DNA from: Hyposmocoma kahamanoa
Lineage: Eukaryota > Arthropoda > Insecta > Lepidoptera > Cosmopterigidae
DNA length: 64,000 nt
Assembly: GCF_003589595.1 (NCBI RefSeq)
Contig: NW_020654422.1
Coordinates: forward strand, 11,571,597 to 11,635,596
Direction: 5' to 3'
The notes under the pieces: generated by a model
What the model was told of the DNA's origin: nothing
Seen by the model: the letters and a program-made list of their open reading frames with translations, nothing else
Databases searched by the model: none
Part shown: positions 46,883 through 59,200 of the stretch, piece by piece
Layout of the letters: every line of letters begins with the position of its first letter
How positions within the stretch are numbered: position 1 is the first letter of the stretch
Position numbers and translations under genes: made by a program

Positions 46883-47134
46883 TTTTTTTATGACACCAAG
46901 TGATGGAACAAACAAGTCGTGCTCCTGGTAGTAAGCGACATGCCTAAGATTTGACAGTCACTGCCACTGCGCCCGTCACCCTGAGACAAGTCGAAAAGTC
47001 CCATGCGCCTGTAATTTCACCAACACCCGGATCGCTCAAAACCGAAACACAGTAATGCTCTCATTACTGCTTGGCGGAAGTGGCAGTACTTGCCTGGACG
47101 AACTCTTTCACAAGGAGCTCTTTTGCTACTAAAA
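46883..47134 (-). mobile_element. family A repeat with internal deletions
   Basis: Both ends are present. The segment between GACATGCC and CACTGCCACTGCGCCC is shortened, and the CTGCCGCC block loses several bases. Confidence 0.8.
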
Positions 47135-47607
47135 CATTATCATACGTAACTTATAAAACATTATTAAATAACTCGGTCGACAAATATAAATGGTGCCCTA
47201 GTAAATCTACACAAGTACTAAACATGTTACCCACATTAAGCGGTCGCATTATCTCCCGCTCCTTCCTTTGTGAGTGCAATTGAGCGGACACGCAAAATGA
47301 ACATTGCTACCACTAATGGAGACTTTCAGATACATCCTTGGTTGGTGTAATAAGTAAGAAACAATTCGGGAGAAAGTTTTCAAAGACTGACAAGTTTAAT
47401 TTTATCTCTTGCCATGTTATAACTTTTTTAAGCAACAATTTCTTATATTGGTAACACATTGGTGAATATTAAATGTAGATGGATAATTTATAGAAAAGTC
47501 GACTTCAGAGTACGGTCTGTAGTAACATGAAAGAAAGAGGCGCGTCAGGACCGTACCAAATGGAGTTTTATAGACTCTGCCTACTTGGACAGGTATGTAG
47601 ATTGGGC
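47135..47607. other. non-coding stretch before the small mariner
   Basis: Nothing recognised. Confidence 0.5.
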
Positions 47608-48025
47608 GCAATATAAAGTTCCGGAAGTAGCCACTTACATAAACAATATTTATAAAGTAATTACAACATTTCAAAATTGAACTCTTTGACTATATTCTAA
47701 TCTTATTATTATTATTTTTGGTATTATGAATTATAAAAGCTTTGAAGGTGAACGACGTTGACCTTGTGACTTTTATTTATATCCAAAAATTAAGAATCAG
47801 TTACGCGGTCAACGATTTTCATCACCTGAAGAGGCTGTCGAAGAGTATGAAAAATATATTTCATAGATTGTCACGGAGGAGTAGCATAAGTGTTTTCAAA
47901 ATTGGTTCATTCGTATGAAAAAGTGCATTAAGGCTAACGGAGAATATTTTGTGAAACAATAAAGTCATTTCTGACCATTTATAGTATTTTTTTCTTATTC
48001 ATTCCGGAAACTTATAGTGCACCTC
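47608..48025 (+). mobile_element. internally deleted mariner copy (MITE-like)
   Basis: The left end (GCAATATAAAGTTCCGGAAG, then CCACTTACATAAACAATATTTATAAAGTAATTACAAC) matches the start of the 27.3-kb mariner. The right part from about 47752 matches its 3' coding end (SPEEAVEEYEKY), and the right end is ...CATTCCGGAAACTTATAGTGC. About 0.8 kb of the middle, including the catalytic core, is gone. Unlike the longer copy, this one keeps the true 3' stretch coding for MKKCIKANGEYFVKQ. Confidence 0.85.
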
Positions 48026-48905
48026 ATGTACCTACGTTGATGTTAAAATCTAGAAGTAATGTAGAATTATTTAAGTTAAATATAATAACTTAAATTGCGG
48101 TGACATGCAGGGTTATGCTTGGACTTTAAATTATACTGAGAACATTAAATGAATGAATATGTTAATAAAATTATACAGATATTTTACAAGCGCAAATTAT
48201 TATATACTTTATTATACAAATAACAAATATATACAAAAATCAAAGAGTTTATACATTGAGACCACGAAAAATAGTCGTACCGATATATCGACATTTTGTA
48301 ACAACTAACCACAGCAAAAGCCATTGAAATACTACGTTCTAATTAATGCAAATACAAACTGTCACGTTGATAACTAAAGCAAAATGAATTCCAGGTCACG
48401 TCACTACGAATATCTCTCGAGTCGCTCAATTCAATTTGGTACTTACACCCCATTATAACAAATTATGAATGTCACCTACATTACAAAGCACCCTTACAGC
48501 TATTTATACACATCCATGTGAGTGTAGATATATGTAGTCATGTACAGTCACGAAGATTAACATTTAACAAAGTACAATTACGATTTCCTTATTTATGAAA
48601 AATATTTTTAAGTCCCTTAGAAAAGAAAAATAGATAATGAGACTGATTTAATTTTAACATGATATTAAAATAATGTAATTTCAAAAGTCTCCAATACAAA
48701 AGTACTCTAAAAAGATAATTACTTTTCGTAAACTAACAAGACCAATGTAACGAGTTCAAACAGAATGCTTGTACTGGAAATAGTTGAGGAATTGCAGATT
48801 GTCCTGGTTGCAACATAGGATCAAAGTTATTATGTTATTGCAATGTCATAATTATCAAGTCGATTGAAGATTCAAGTAAAATGTGGCAGTAGTTAAAAAA
48901 AATTA
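48026..48905. other. AT-rich stretch without recognised features
   Basis: Nothing recognised. Confidence 0.5.
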
Positions 48906-49143
48906 AGTACTGCCACCTTACTTATTTCTGCGGCCAAGCAATAATGTGAGCAGTAGCGCGTTTCGGCTTTGAAGGGTAGGGATGCTGGTGGAATTATAGG
49001 CACATGGGACTAATCAACTTGAGACATAAGTGATGGTGACTGCGATGGGCGGCGAGGCTTTGCCTCCATACAACTAGTATGGACAGGCGTGGCGCTTACT
49101 AGCAGACCCAGAACTTGACTAAATGAGCTTTCAAATAAAAAAA
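48906..49143 (+). mobile_element. family A repeat, rearranged copy
   Basis: The 5' half is recognisable (GTACTGCCACCTTACTTATTTCTGC). The middle becomes GAGACATAAGTGATGGTGACTG, which reads like the opposite strand of the family, so part of the copy seems inverted. It ends with an A run. Confidence 0.65.
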
Positions 49144-49149
49144 ACCGTT

Positions 49150-49445
49150 TTGAGATCAGTTCGTCCGTGACGGTGTGACCTCCATACATGGTCATCCCAC
49201 CATTTTATCGCCTTTCTCCGGTTCCTGGCTACTCGTATTTAAATTTAAATTTTGAATTGTTCCATAGTTCTTTTGCCTCGCATTCTGATTGTGTTTCGTT
49301 CCACTGTCACTCCCTGCTCGATCGCGGCAGCGTACGGAGCTGTTAAAATTCAATCGCTTCTAATTTTGATTCCTTTACTAAGTTTATAATAATTACTAAT
49401 CTAAATCATGTGCCAATTTTAATAAGTTTATAACCACTACAGCCT
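49150..49445 (+). repeat. family E repeat, copy 2
   Basis: The same series of blocks as 7856-8150, and again directly behind another repeat (family A at 48.9 kb). A later piece, CTGGTCACGACTTGTTAGGGTTACAACCC (49675-49703 in pieces), matches the end region of copy 1. Confidence 0.6.
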
Positions 49446-49703
49446 TTATCATGTACATGTGATTAGGTATCTGTAATTCAGTATAACTCGGCCCTTTTGG
49501 GGTAAGTGTCTACTTAATATCTTAATATTCATCAAGTTAGGGAGTGTTTTGTAATAATGTACCTGTTTTTATGTACCTTTTATTGTAACAGAATTCTTTG
49601 TTACCTTTGCTTCTTCTTAACCGACTGCAAATAAATTTGTGGACCTGAAGTTTTCTGTTTTACTATCGTGAACCTGGTCACGACTTGTTAGGGTTACAAC
49701 CCT

Positions 49704-51892
49704 TTCACGTCTGTTTGGAAACTACGATGCCATAACCATACATACAGCCAGAGACATTCTTACACAGACTAAGGCTTTAAACATTTGACTTATACAGCTA
49801 TATAACAAGAACAGAATGGTAAGTATGATACATGCCTAACAAACCAGTGCATGTATGCTGAGAGTCAATTACAAGTTTCCATAGACAATGAGTACGTTGA
49901 TCAATAATTTAAAAATGTTGACATAATACATGTATCTAACATATTCGGATCCCATATGTTGTGCCGTGGTTGAGCGTTTTATTTTATATGAGTTGGTATT
50001 AAACCGCACGTTGCGAGACGCGGCTTTGGCCGTGTGGCGTTATAGTTAATGTCAGTGACTGTATATGTAAGGATGTTCATGTGTGCGTTATCTGAAAGAT
50101 TCCACTTCATTTCCCTCGACCCGTAACGTCACACGGTACGCATCCGTCTATGTGTCCCTTTTGTTGTAAACCATGCGTATATTATGGTTACCAAGCCTTT
50201 AGAGTATTAAGATTTTGTGTGAAATATTTTTAAACTTTTTTACATAAAAATTCTTACCGTTTACAATATTATCACAATAATGTATTTCAACTTCTAAATT
50301 AATATATCTGTGTAGGTGTGTACCTACTCTATGAAATATATTTATATGATATGTACGATAGAAAAAGTAGGCATAGGTATTTTTCTAAACATGAGAGCGT
50401 GTCTCCACTACTAAACCGCTCTACAATGTGTAGCCAAGTGGTATTTTTATTTATTTTATTAGCTACATTAGTCTATAAAAATTACATCATTGCCGTGTTT
50501 AAATGTCAGAAATTCAGGTATGAATTTCGAAAATATTGTGTATGATTTGACATTTTATAGTGATGATGGCTTTCAAATAAGAATATTAGGGGCCTGGACT
50601 AAGTAAGACTGTAGCTATACTGATTAAAAGTTTAAAATTACACATTTACTAATTAAATTAGACATTGGAGCTGGTCTCTGGTTAAATCCCCAACTCAAAT
50701 AATGAAAAAAAGTTTACTTATTTATAACTTATTTAAACTCTACGACTGTGCCTAAATTAAAAAAGTTAAATCTCCAACAAACATTCAATGTCACTTGTCG
50801 TTTAGGAAATGAAATTCAGCTGTTTTATCTAAATGGCGGCGTGGGGACATAAAAATGACGTAAAACTCCAGTTTAATACAATAAATAAAGAAATAAAACA
50901 TCAATTATGTATATGTTCCATATAGTATATAAAATAAAGAAATAAAACATCATATTATTGTAACGATCACAAAAAACGTTAATATTTTGGTATACGAGGT
51001 GCGTACCTACCTCGTATATACAATATAATATGGGTTTTTGAAAATGCACCTACCTATAGGTATTTTTTAAATGTTACATACAATTTAAACCGTTGATCTG
51101 TATATTATGCTTCTACCAGTACAAAGAGACTTCTGCCGTAAGCACTTACATTGATTTCATGTTTGAAGCCTCATAAACTCTAAAACATTTCCTTCCTAAT
51201 TGAAAGTCACGGCAAAACTGAATAGAAAGGTCGCAAACAAGGAAAACAAGTGTTTGAAAAAAGAAACAACACAAAATGCGATACAAAAGCAATCTATCCC
51301 GCAACCTTTTCGCGGCGGAGTAATGAAGCCGTATCTTTAATAGCCGCGATAAGGGCGCTAAATGTTTGTGCGCACACGCCAAATAATAAGCGGTCCGATC
51401 ATTTGCGGAGGGGGCGCAGCATTTGACGGGAAAAAAATGTTCGGCCTTTTGATGGTAACCGCTTATCGGTGAATGAGATGGTGCGATGTACATCAGAAAG
51501 TGGGAATTGAATAAGCTGTAGTCGATTTTTCTTTACTATGATGTGGAATCGGGGAGTCACCCTATATGAATGTATGGTTTTGAGTCTCTTTTGTTTAGTG
51601 TGTTGTAATTTCCTGCTTGCTGGTTTGATATGAACATATTGATAGACACCTAAGCTTTGAACAAAATGTTGCAACTGTTGACACTGCGTAGTAAATACAG
51701 AGTGCTAACAAACTAAGGATACTCTACAACTAATTACTTATGTTATAATAATTTCGAAGTAAGATAAAAAGATAGAAAAAAATAGTTTATTTTCTGCTTC
51801 TAGCTGTAGTTTTAGCTGATTATAGTTTGTGAGGAAGCTGGAATCTTTATTAGATCGAAACAGGCTCGTGAGGGGGGCACAAAAACTACTTT
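49704..51892. other. non-coding stretch with two GC-richer islands
   Basis: 49975-50150 (CGCACGTTGCGAGACGCGGC) and 51290-51500 (AATAGCCGCGATAAGGGCGC, CCAAATAATAAGCGGTCC) look single-copy and possibly regulatory. Confidence 0.3.
50883..50953. repeat. 20-bp direct repeat
   Basis: AATAAAGAAATAAAACATCA occurs twice, about 51 bp apart. Confidence 0.85.
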
Positions 51893-51962
51893 TTTCGGAT
51901 TTAAATCGCGTATATTTGTTTTTTCAAACAAACCAACATTTCGTTTCAAGAAATATGTTGAT
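51893..51962 (+). repeat. family G repeat (copy 3)
   Basis: TTTTTCGGATTTAAATCGCGTATATTTG followed by CCAACATTTCGTTTCAAG in pieces. Confidence 0.4.
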
Positions 51963-52024
51963 TACTAAACTGTGCCGGGTAATAACAATACTACTTGATG
52001 ATTAAATAATTATAATAAATATCT

Positions 52025-52170
52025 TCTACCTAGCTTCATCATCATCATAATCAGCTTACATGCATCCATTGCTGGATATAAGCCACTCCTTAACCAAGCC
52101 AACTCAACTACCACAAGGTGACCGGCAGCGGTTGGATGCGGAGTGCACTAGACTGGAAGAGTTGGCGTGT
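52025..52170 (-). repeat. moth-type SINE tail plus body fragment
   Basis: CATCATCATCATAATCAGC, CATCCATTGCTGGATATAAGCC and GGTTGGATGCGGAGTGC follow the same tail style; the head is missing. Confidence 0.5.
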
Positions 52171-53228
52171 TCATTTTATTAGCCTTACAAAAAGCTGTAA
52201 TTTTAAATACTATATTGTGGGAAAGTTCATGCAGTTAGAAGAAGATTAAATAAGCTCTTATCACGATACATCTTCAACATAGATCACAACATGCTGCATT
52301 TATGTGATTTCAATCCGTAAATGTAGTTAAAATATCATAATAATAACAATATTCAGACATTCACAATCTATAATATTAAACACTCTCCAATATTATATTT
52401 TGACAACTTTTGACCATCAATTGCCACATAATTGTTATAACGAGAAGGAAATTCGTTATGACTCATAAGCCACAACAAAGTGATGTTAACATATAAGAAT
52501 GTTAAACTTCTCAGTAAGATAAACAGAATCATTATGTTTGGACAGAATCATAAAATAGTTTATTTTTTTTGGACGGGAAACTAAAATTTCGAAAACATAA
52601 ATAAAAGGACTTTTGGATTTGTATTTATCCTTCTGATGCTGACAACTGTAAAATAAACCATAGGTACTCAATTCGTTAGCACTTTATAATAATATTCTTT
52701 TTTTCATTTGCCATCTTCTAATGAGGGTCGGCGATCATAATGGCAATCTGAACCTTGGATATACAATAAGTTGTAATAATATCGGTATAAAAAAAATACT
52801 TGTTTTTGACGTAGTAATACAAACGTTACGTCTGCATGATAAATTACAAAGATTACAATATATATTTTTTTAATGTAGAAATAAATTTTTACCACTGTCG
52901 TGAGATTTATGCCCGTCGCTTCCTCTGGCATATGCGAGTCTACCCTGCGCTCATTTACACAAAACTCAAGTTTTTCAAGCACCTGTATTATGCGAACACC
53001 ATATGTAAAGCTTTTTGCTGTTTGGTTGTTGTTAAACTATCGCGTAGACTTTCAAGTTTTTAAAAAAAATTACGTAGTCCTTTTTTTTATCGACCAATGG
53101 ATTATGTTATAAAAAACAAACTTCATAAAGTTAATTCTAACTTGGTACTTAAAGCGTCACTTTTAAAAGTATCTTAAATGTTCTTGTATCTAATCTGAAA
53201 TCTTAATTATTTTGTAAGTACATGTTCG
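52171..53228. other. AT-rich stretch without recognised features
   Basis: Nothing recognised. Confidence 0.5.
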
Positions 53229-53534
53229 TAGTAGTAACAGTAGAGCGCCTAGTGAATGAATTCGTCCAGGGAAGTACTGCCACTTTACCCATTTCTGCCG
53301 CCAAGTGGTAATGTAAGCAGTACTGTGTTCTGGTTTTGAAGGGTAAGGGTACTGGTGAAATTACAGGCACATGAGACTTGTTAACTTTGTGTCTCTGGGT
53401 GACGGACATAGTGGAAGTGCTACTTAGATGTTGCAGTTTAAAGTTCTGAGTGGCACTGTAACTGTTATGGGTAGACGTGCCACTTACCATCAGCCGCGCG
53501 AAATGTTTGTTCCGTCACTTAGTACAAAAAAAAA
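53229..53534 (+). mobile_element. family A repeat, full length
   Basis: Complete from GTAGTAACAGTAGAGC to CCGTCACTTAGTAC(A)9. It is followed by a 160-bp segment shared with 54.6 kb and then by a second family A 3' end. Confidence 0.85.
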
Positions 53535-53741
53535 TCACATGGACGTAGTATGTCTTCTTTTTCCATTCATCTCTATCACTCGGCATACTGTTATAGAATG
53601 ATGGTAGCACAGTGAGAGAGCAGCTGCTTCTTAATTGAGAAGCTCACCGATTATCCGAATCCCTGAGACCGCGTGCATGTATGAATTTAGTTTGTTTAGT
53701 CACGACTTGTTTCGTCCTGTCACTTGATGTTATAAAAAAAA
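53535..53741 (+). repeat. tRNA-like segment followed by an extra family A 3' end
   Basis: 53540-53690 matches 54590-54725 (CTCATCTCTATCRCTCG... GAGAAGCTCACCGATTATCCGAATCCCTGAGACCGCGTG in pieces). GGTAGCACAGTGAGAGAGCAG and TATCCGAATCCC are spaced like tRNA A and B boxes. 53700-53741 (CACGACTTGTTTCGTCCTGTCACTTGATGTTAT plus A run) is a second family A terminus. Confidence 0.6.
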
Positions 53742-54064
53742 TCGAATTGTTTTTGTCCAAGTCCTACCAATAAAATACCGATGGGTACAGATATAGGCTA
53801 TCACTCAACATACTATTAACGGTTATCGGCCATAAAGAATCCCTAAGTAAAATCGTAAAGTAAGGACACAGCGGTTTTACGCGGTTATTTTATACTTAAG
53901 CGGTTATTTTTACTGCTCCCCGTTATAAGTATCGCAGCAAAATTGTTTTATAGGTCGTTGATATAATTTATTAATCTATGTGTAATTGGTTATAAAAATA
54001 AAAAGGCACTTAAGTTGTAATTTAATACTTGCAGCTTATATAAGTTCGAAATAATGGTAGTAAT

Positions 54065-54265
54065 AATAACACGCACACACTCATAGCACTGAACTAGGGA
54101 AACTCTGTATCGCGGGTGCCATGGACATAGACAACCACAAATTACACCCAAACTCACGAGAGAAATAAATGTAGGCCATACAAACTTTCTCCCGGCACGG
54201 GAATCAACCCCGGGAGCTTTGCGTGGCAGTCCGGCATGGTGACCGTTCGGGCACGGAGGCAGTTG
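54065..54265 (-). mobile_element. tRNA-derived SINE, family C
   Basis: The minus strand opens AACTGCCTCCGTGCCCGAACGG. The B box is altered to GGTTGATTCCC. The tail ends in a TTATTATTA-like run at the low-coordinate end. Confidence 0.8.
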
Positions 54266-54279
54266 ACATATTAATTAAT

Positions 54280-54574
54280 TAGTAGCAGTAGAGCTCCTTA
54301 TAAAAGAGTTCATCCAAGGACGTTGCCACTTTACCTATTTCTGTCGTCAAGCAATACTGTGAGCATTACTGAACGTTCCAGTTTTGAAGGGTACTGATGT
54401 ACAAGGCACAAGGGATTTGTCAACTTATATCTCAAGGTGACGGGCGCTGTGGCATGCTCTTCAGAGCTTTGCAATTTAAAGCTCTTTAAGCGGCACTGTA
54501 ACTGTTATGGACTGGTCACTTATCACCAGGCGCGCGACTTGTTGTTTCGTTACTTAGTATAATAAAAAAAAAAA
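54280..54574 (+). mobile_element. family A repeat
   Basis: Near complete, with small deletions in the middle and an A-rich tail of about 17 bases. It starts directly beside a family C SINE. Confidence 0.85.
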
Positions 54575-54730
54575 CTTAAGGATCACATAAGCGCAGCATG
54601 TTTTCTTTTTTCACTCATCTCTATCGCTCGTCATACTATTATAGAACGGTGGGGGAGTAGTTCCGTCTCAATTGAGAGGCTCACCGATTATTCAAATCCC
54701 TGAGACCGCGTGAACGTATGAATTTAGTTC
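54575..54730 (+). repeat. tRNA-like segment shared with 53.54-53.69 kb
   Basis: The same downstream block as behind the 53.2-kb family A copy, ending GACCGCGTGAACGTATGAATTTAGTT. Both copies lie just 3' of a family A element, so the repeat unit may be longer than 300 bp here. Confidence 0.6.
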
Positions 54731-55021
54731 CAAAGTTATAGTGAAAGTTATAGGGAAGTCTTAATGAGAACATCATGATAAACCTTGCATATGAATAAAG
54801 TTTACAGCTCTTGGAAAACCTGTGCAGTTCCCGCATCAGACCTGCGGACTGCAGCCTAAAACCTCTACTTAGAAGAGAGCCGTGACCGGCAGTGCATCGA
54901 ATAATGTGTTGATAAAAAGTGATGACGACTTGTCATACCGTTGCTCAGGGCTCCTTACGTACGAATTATATGATTGTGTAAGAAATTAAACTACAACATG
55001 AAACACAAGAAACGTAAATTA

Positions 55022-55210
55022 ATAATTAATACAAAGATCGTACCTTCTAGCAAACCGTGGCAGACGCTATGCCAACTAAGCCACCGAATAAACCAGAGGA
55101 TCTTACGATTTTTTCTATGTGCTTGTTGCAGATCTTGGTTTTGGTATTTTAACGACTTTTTGCCGTAGCGCCAACTGTGACAAATCTTTTTCTTCACTCA
55201 CCCAGGTAAC
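55022..55210 (-). mobile_element. family B element, core-bearing, arm-deleted
   Basis: Carries the core ...GCAAACCGTGGCAGACGC...GCCAACTAAGCCAC, which on the minus strand is GTGGCTTAGTTGGCATAGCG, an A-box-like start. The arm is cut to AATTAATACAAAGATCG, and the B-box stretch of the core is deleted. Confidence 0.6.
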
Positions 55211-55309
55211 TTTACAGCTGCCAGATACTGACTAAAGATGACGCTTTAATAATTGTATAACTAATTGGTTTATTAAATGTCAGGATTTTTCAGCACCAAG
55301 GTATTCAAT

Positions 55310-55605
55310 TATTTTTTTGTGAAATTACTCCACTAGTTTCTTATAATAATTATTACTACAAAGATCGAACACCTAGAAAATATTTCTTCGATCCGGCTGG
55401 ATTCGGACCAACGTCTTCTAGCAAATCGTGTCAGACGCTATGCCAACTAAGCCACGGAACGAACCAGCGGACCTTGTGAATTTTTTCTAAGTACTTCTTG
55501 CAGATCTTGTTTTGGTATTTTAATTACTTTTTTTGCCGTAGCGCCACCTGTAATAAATCTATTTCTTAACTTAGGCAAGTACTAAGGAGTAATAGATCAC
55601 ATTTT
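55310..55605 (-). mobile_element. family B element with tRNA-like core
   Basis: Complete left arm (GTGAAATTACTCCACTAGTTTC, then ACAAAGATCGAACACC). The minus-strand core is CGTGGCTTAGTTGGCATAGCG and later GGTCCGAATCC. The same core type as the 55.0-kb copy, only 110 bp away. Confidence 0.7.
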
Positions 55606-56002
55606 ATGAAATAATTTGAACAGATAATTGCTGGTTACGGTATTTTCAATGAAAACTAATTCAAAAGCGTTTGCGTGTTATAACCGCGGGGCGAGCGGCT
55701 TCGTCGGGGGCGTCGTCAAAACTAAATTTGGAGAACGCAATCCCACATCAAATAACGGGAGAAAATGACGAACAGAACAAACTTCACACGTCCCATTTAA
55801 AAGATATATACATACGGGTATTGCGTTTGGGAATATAAAAAATACTTAATTTAATGTTTACACACTAATGGTTTCTGTCATAATTTTGATGAGTTTAAAA
55901 TACGTAAGCGTGGTTGTTTTTCGTTACAGTCGCCTCTTAAATTTTTTTTTTTTTTTTAATAATCAGTGAACGTGTAACAGTAAAACACGAGTAAGTAAGT
56001 AC

Positions 56003-56289
56003 GAGAAGCAGTAGAGTTCCTTTTAAAAAAGTTTGTTCAGAGAAGTACCACCTTACCTATTTTTACTGCGTTTCGGTTTTGATATGAGGGTAAGGGTGTT
56101 GGTGAACACACAAAAGGCACAGTCACATGGGACTTGTCAACTTATGTCGCAGCGTGACGGGTGCAGTGGCAGTGCCCCTCATATCTTTGCGATTTAAAGC
56201 TCTGAGTGGCACAGCAACTGTTATGGAAAGTTGTGTCGCTTACCACCACGTGCACTGCTTGTTCCTCCCGTCACTTAGTACCATAAAAT
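56003..56289 (+). mobile_element. family A repeat
   Basis: The CTGCCGCCAAGCAGTAATG block is deleted; both ends are otherwise present (GAGAAGCAGTAGAGTTCC to CCCGTCACTTAGTACCATAAAA). Confidence 0.8.
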
Positions 56290-59200
56290 AATACAGATCC
56301 AAAAATCGAGAAAACACAAAAAATCCTTTGACTCAATGTGGCTATGCAGAATATGGATGAATATAATATAATAATAATATATATGCAGAAATGTCATTAC
56401 GATTCAGCTTGGGATCTAAAATGAATCGTTGTGAGACAGCGCTACATGAAGTGTATATCACCATCCCTCTTTTTTGTCGTTACGAACCTACACTGAACTG
56501 TAATAAGAGTTCATGGTAAGGCCCCAGTAGGATCGAAGGAATTTTTCTTTGAACAAACACATCAGTGCAGTATTTTTCCAAAAAAATGTTGAATAGCATT
56601 TTAGTCAAAACATCATATTCAATAAAAAAAAATATTTTTACATCACGAACATTAGCCATAGAATTATCTAACAAACCGATTATAACTAGTTTATGGGCCG
56701 TGTGTCCCAAAACTAAATCGCCAGATGAATATTGTTTCAAACGGAATTAAACACGCGTGGCAGCGAAGGGATCACTTATAATTGTTATTTTATTCATAGA
56801 AACAACAGTCCTGAGGGAGGACGAATAGGTGGGCAAATATTGTGATGTCTCGAGTACCTTTTAGATGACGATTGTTATGAATGACGCCTCTTTGATGTAC
56901 TCAGCTATTTTAGGTTTACAGTACATTCGTTTAAATGCCACTATACCACTAGGTAGTGGTATGTTTCTGAACCTTTTCTAAATATGCACGTTAACCCAGG
57001 ATTAGATTATAAAACTGCATCTGTTTCCGTTACTTTCTTTGTGGTCTTGCATAATACAAAACAAAAAAGGCAATAAAATTACAAAAAATATGCGCCATCA
57101 TAGCTAGAGGATCATTATGAAAATCTTGTAAACCGCAGGGACAGATTGCAAGCCGGCTGTAACTAAAAGATAACGTTAAGCCGCAACCAGGCTGTTCTCG
57201 TATTCCTGGACTTTATCCCGCGCAATCATCCCGCAAATCCCGTATCATTAAGTATCGCTAAGAAAGCGATTCGCGGACCATTACCATGTTAATAACGTGG
57301 GGGAAACAGCGATTAATCAAGTTGACGTTTTGTGAAGCCGGCCTTGTTGTACCTTAACTAACCTCTACGCCGCCGACAATTTATGCATTGGTTTCGAGGT
57401 TTGGTTTGAGATTTAGATTTGGAAGGATTATGGCCAGGAAGGCACCCGATGTTGATTCTAACGGCCCCTTAGGTATAATCAAATCGAACGATGATGCAAT
57501 AACAAAAGTACTACACATGTTTGAATTCGATTAGACGTGCCTAAATAATAAGACGTTCGAGAAATACGTGTAATTGTAGCAAATAAAAAAGGTTAGATAT
57601 AAGGTTATTCACAAAACCATGAAGCTTATAGCGTTTAAGAAAATCACCGCAGTTTAATCCAACTCATTTAAATTATAAACCGTCGGAAACATAAAAATAC
57701 AGCATAACATAATGTGGGGTAATCTCGTGGAAGCGACGCGGCGGTCAAAAGCTGATATTTCTCGTTTTAATCCCTGTCAGATTATTTAAATTCCCACCTG
57801 CGAGGCTCTCGCCATTTTCCTTTTTTTTATTTAACAAAAAATAAAATATAAAATATTTCTGTATTTGTTTTGGACAGATGGAATCCTTTAATTTTCGGCG
57901 CGGACGCGTCACGCTCCCACTGTCCGGCAGTTTTGGGTCGACCGCTTTGAGAAAAAATCTTTCCACGTTTCATATTGTATGTTGACGTAATACATATTTG
58001 TATGTTGTTTTTTTAAATGGAGCATCCTTTTCTTTTAAAAATTTCTGCAGCAAACATAAGTTTCTCAGTTACATTTGTTTCGATAGCTTAATTTTAGCTG
58101 GCTCTAAAAAGTAGTTTTTGTCAAATAGGTAAAATAAAATGTCGCCAGGCCGTTTCTCCCTAACGTTCAGAATTAAAATATGATTTCGCATAGTGGTACG
58201 GTAACGCAATATATTACCATCATAACAATCGGACAAAGCGCGTTTTTTGCAGCAGCTCCAGGGACGACTGCACTACGATGTAAAAGGAAAACTTGGAGTT
58301 AGTTGTCCGAAGCTTCGCCAACACTGTACATTTTTCTACAATGTACACAGTTTTTTTTTAGTGAATATCTTTATTAAATATTTAGCTATTAACTGAATCT
58401 TAAAACAAGAGACAGGAAGTATTTATAATTCGGTTAATACGGCTACTTTCTCAAAAGCTGTTTTATCATTATGGTTACGATCTATCATATTAAAATCGCT
58501 AGCCAATGCTCAATGGACGTAGTTAAGCAAAAAGGATCCAATCCACAAAATTATCAAAAAATGTGTTATATATACCAAATGGTTCTAAAGTCTAACCTCT
58601 TAGATCAGCAAACAAGAATCCAACGTATAAACATAAATAAATATCTTTGGAGTTACATGACATTATAAGTTTTGAAAATAAAACAAGAGTGAGAAACACT
58701 TTTAAACTTCAAACTGCCATATCTCGAAAGTGAGTGGATATGGATTGTTTTCTTTTTGTTTAACTACGTTTTAGATGTTCAATTCACTTTTTTCAAGTGA
58801 AAGTTGTGCCAGATTGTCCGCTTATCTCGCTGATGATTATTTAATATAAATATTCTTCGTATGTAAATCACATATTATCTTAAAGCTGAAATATACAGAT
58901 AGTGACAACTGTGACCATTGTAGAGTCTCTATTTGTAAGGACACGAGAGAGCGGTCGCAAATCGTACTGAGACTGGAATGTAGCAATTGTTGCGACCGCT
59001 TTATCCCGCGACTCCGCCATTTTATTTGCTCAGCTGTACTTTAAATTCTTTCCCTCACTCACATTGCTTTATGCGACTTTTTCACGTACACTGCTATGAT
59101 GCCCACTGTAGCGCGAGGACGCTTAATGAAAACAACTTTCTGAATAAATGTCGCAGTTGACTCTATGGAGTTTTTTCCATTACGATTTCTATTGAACGCG

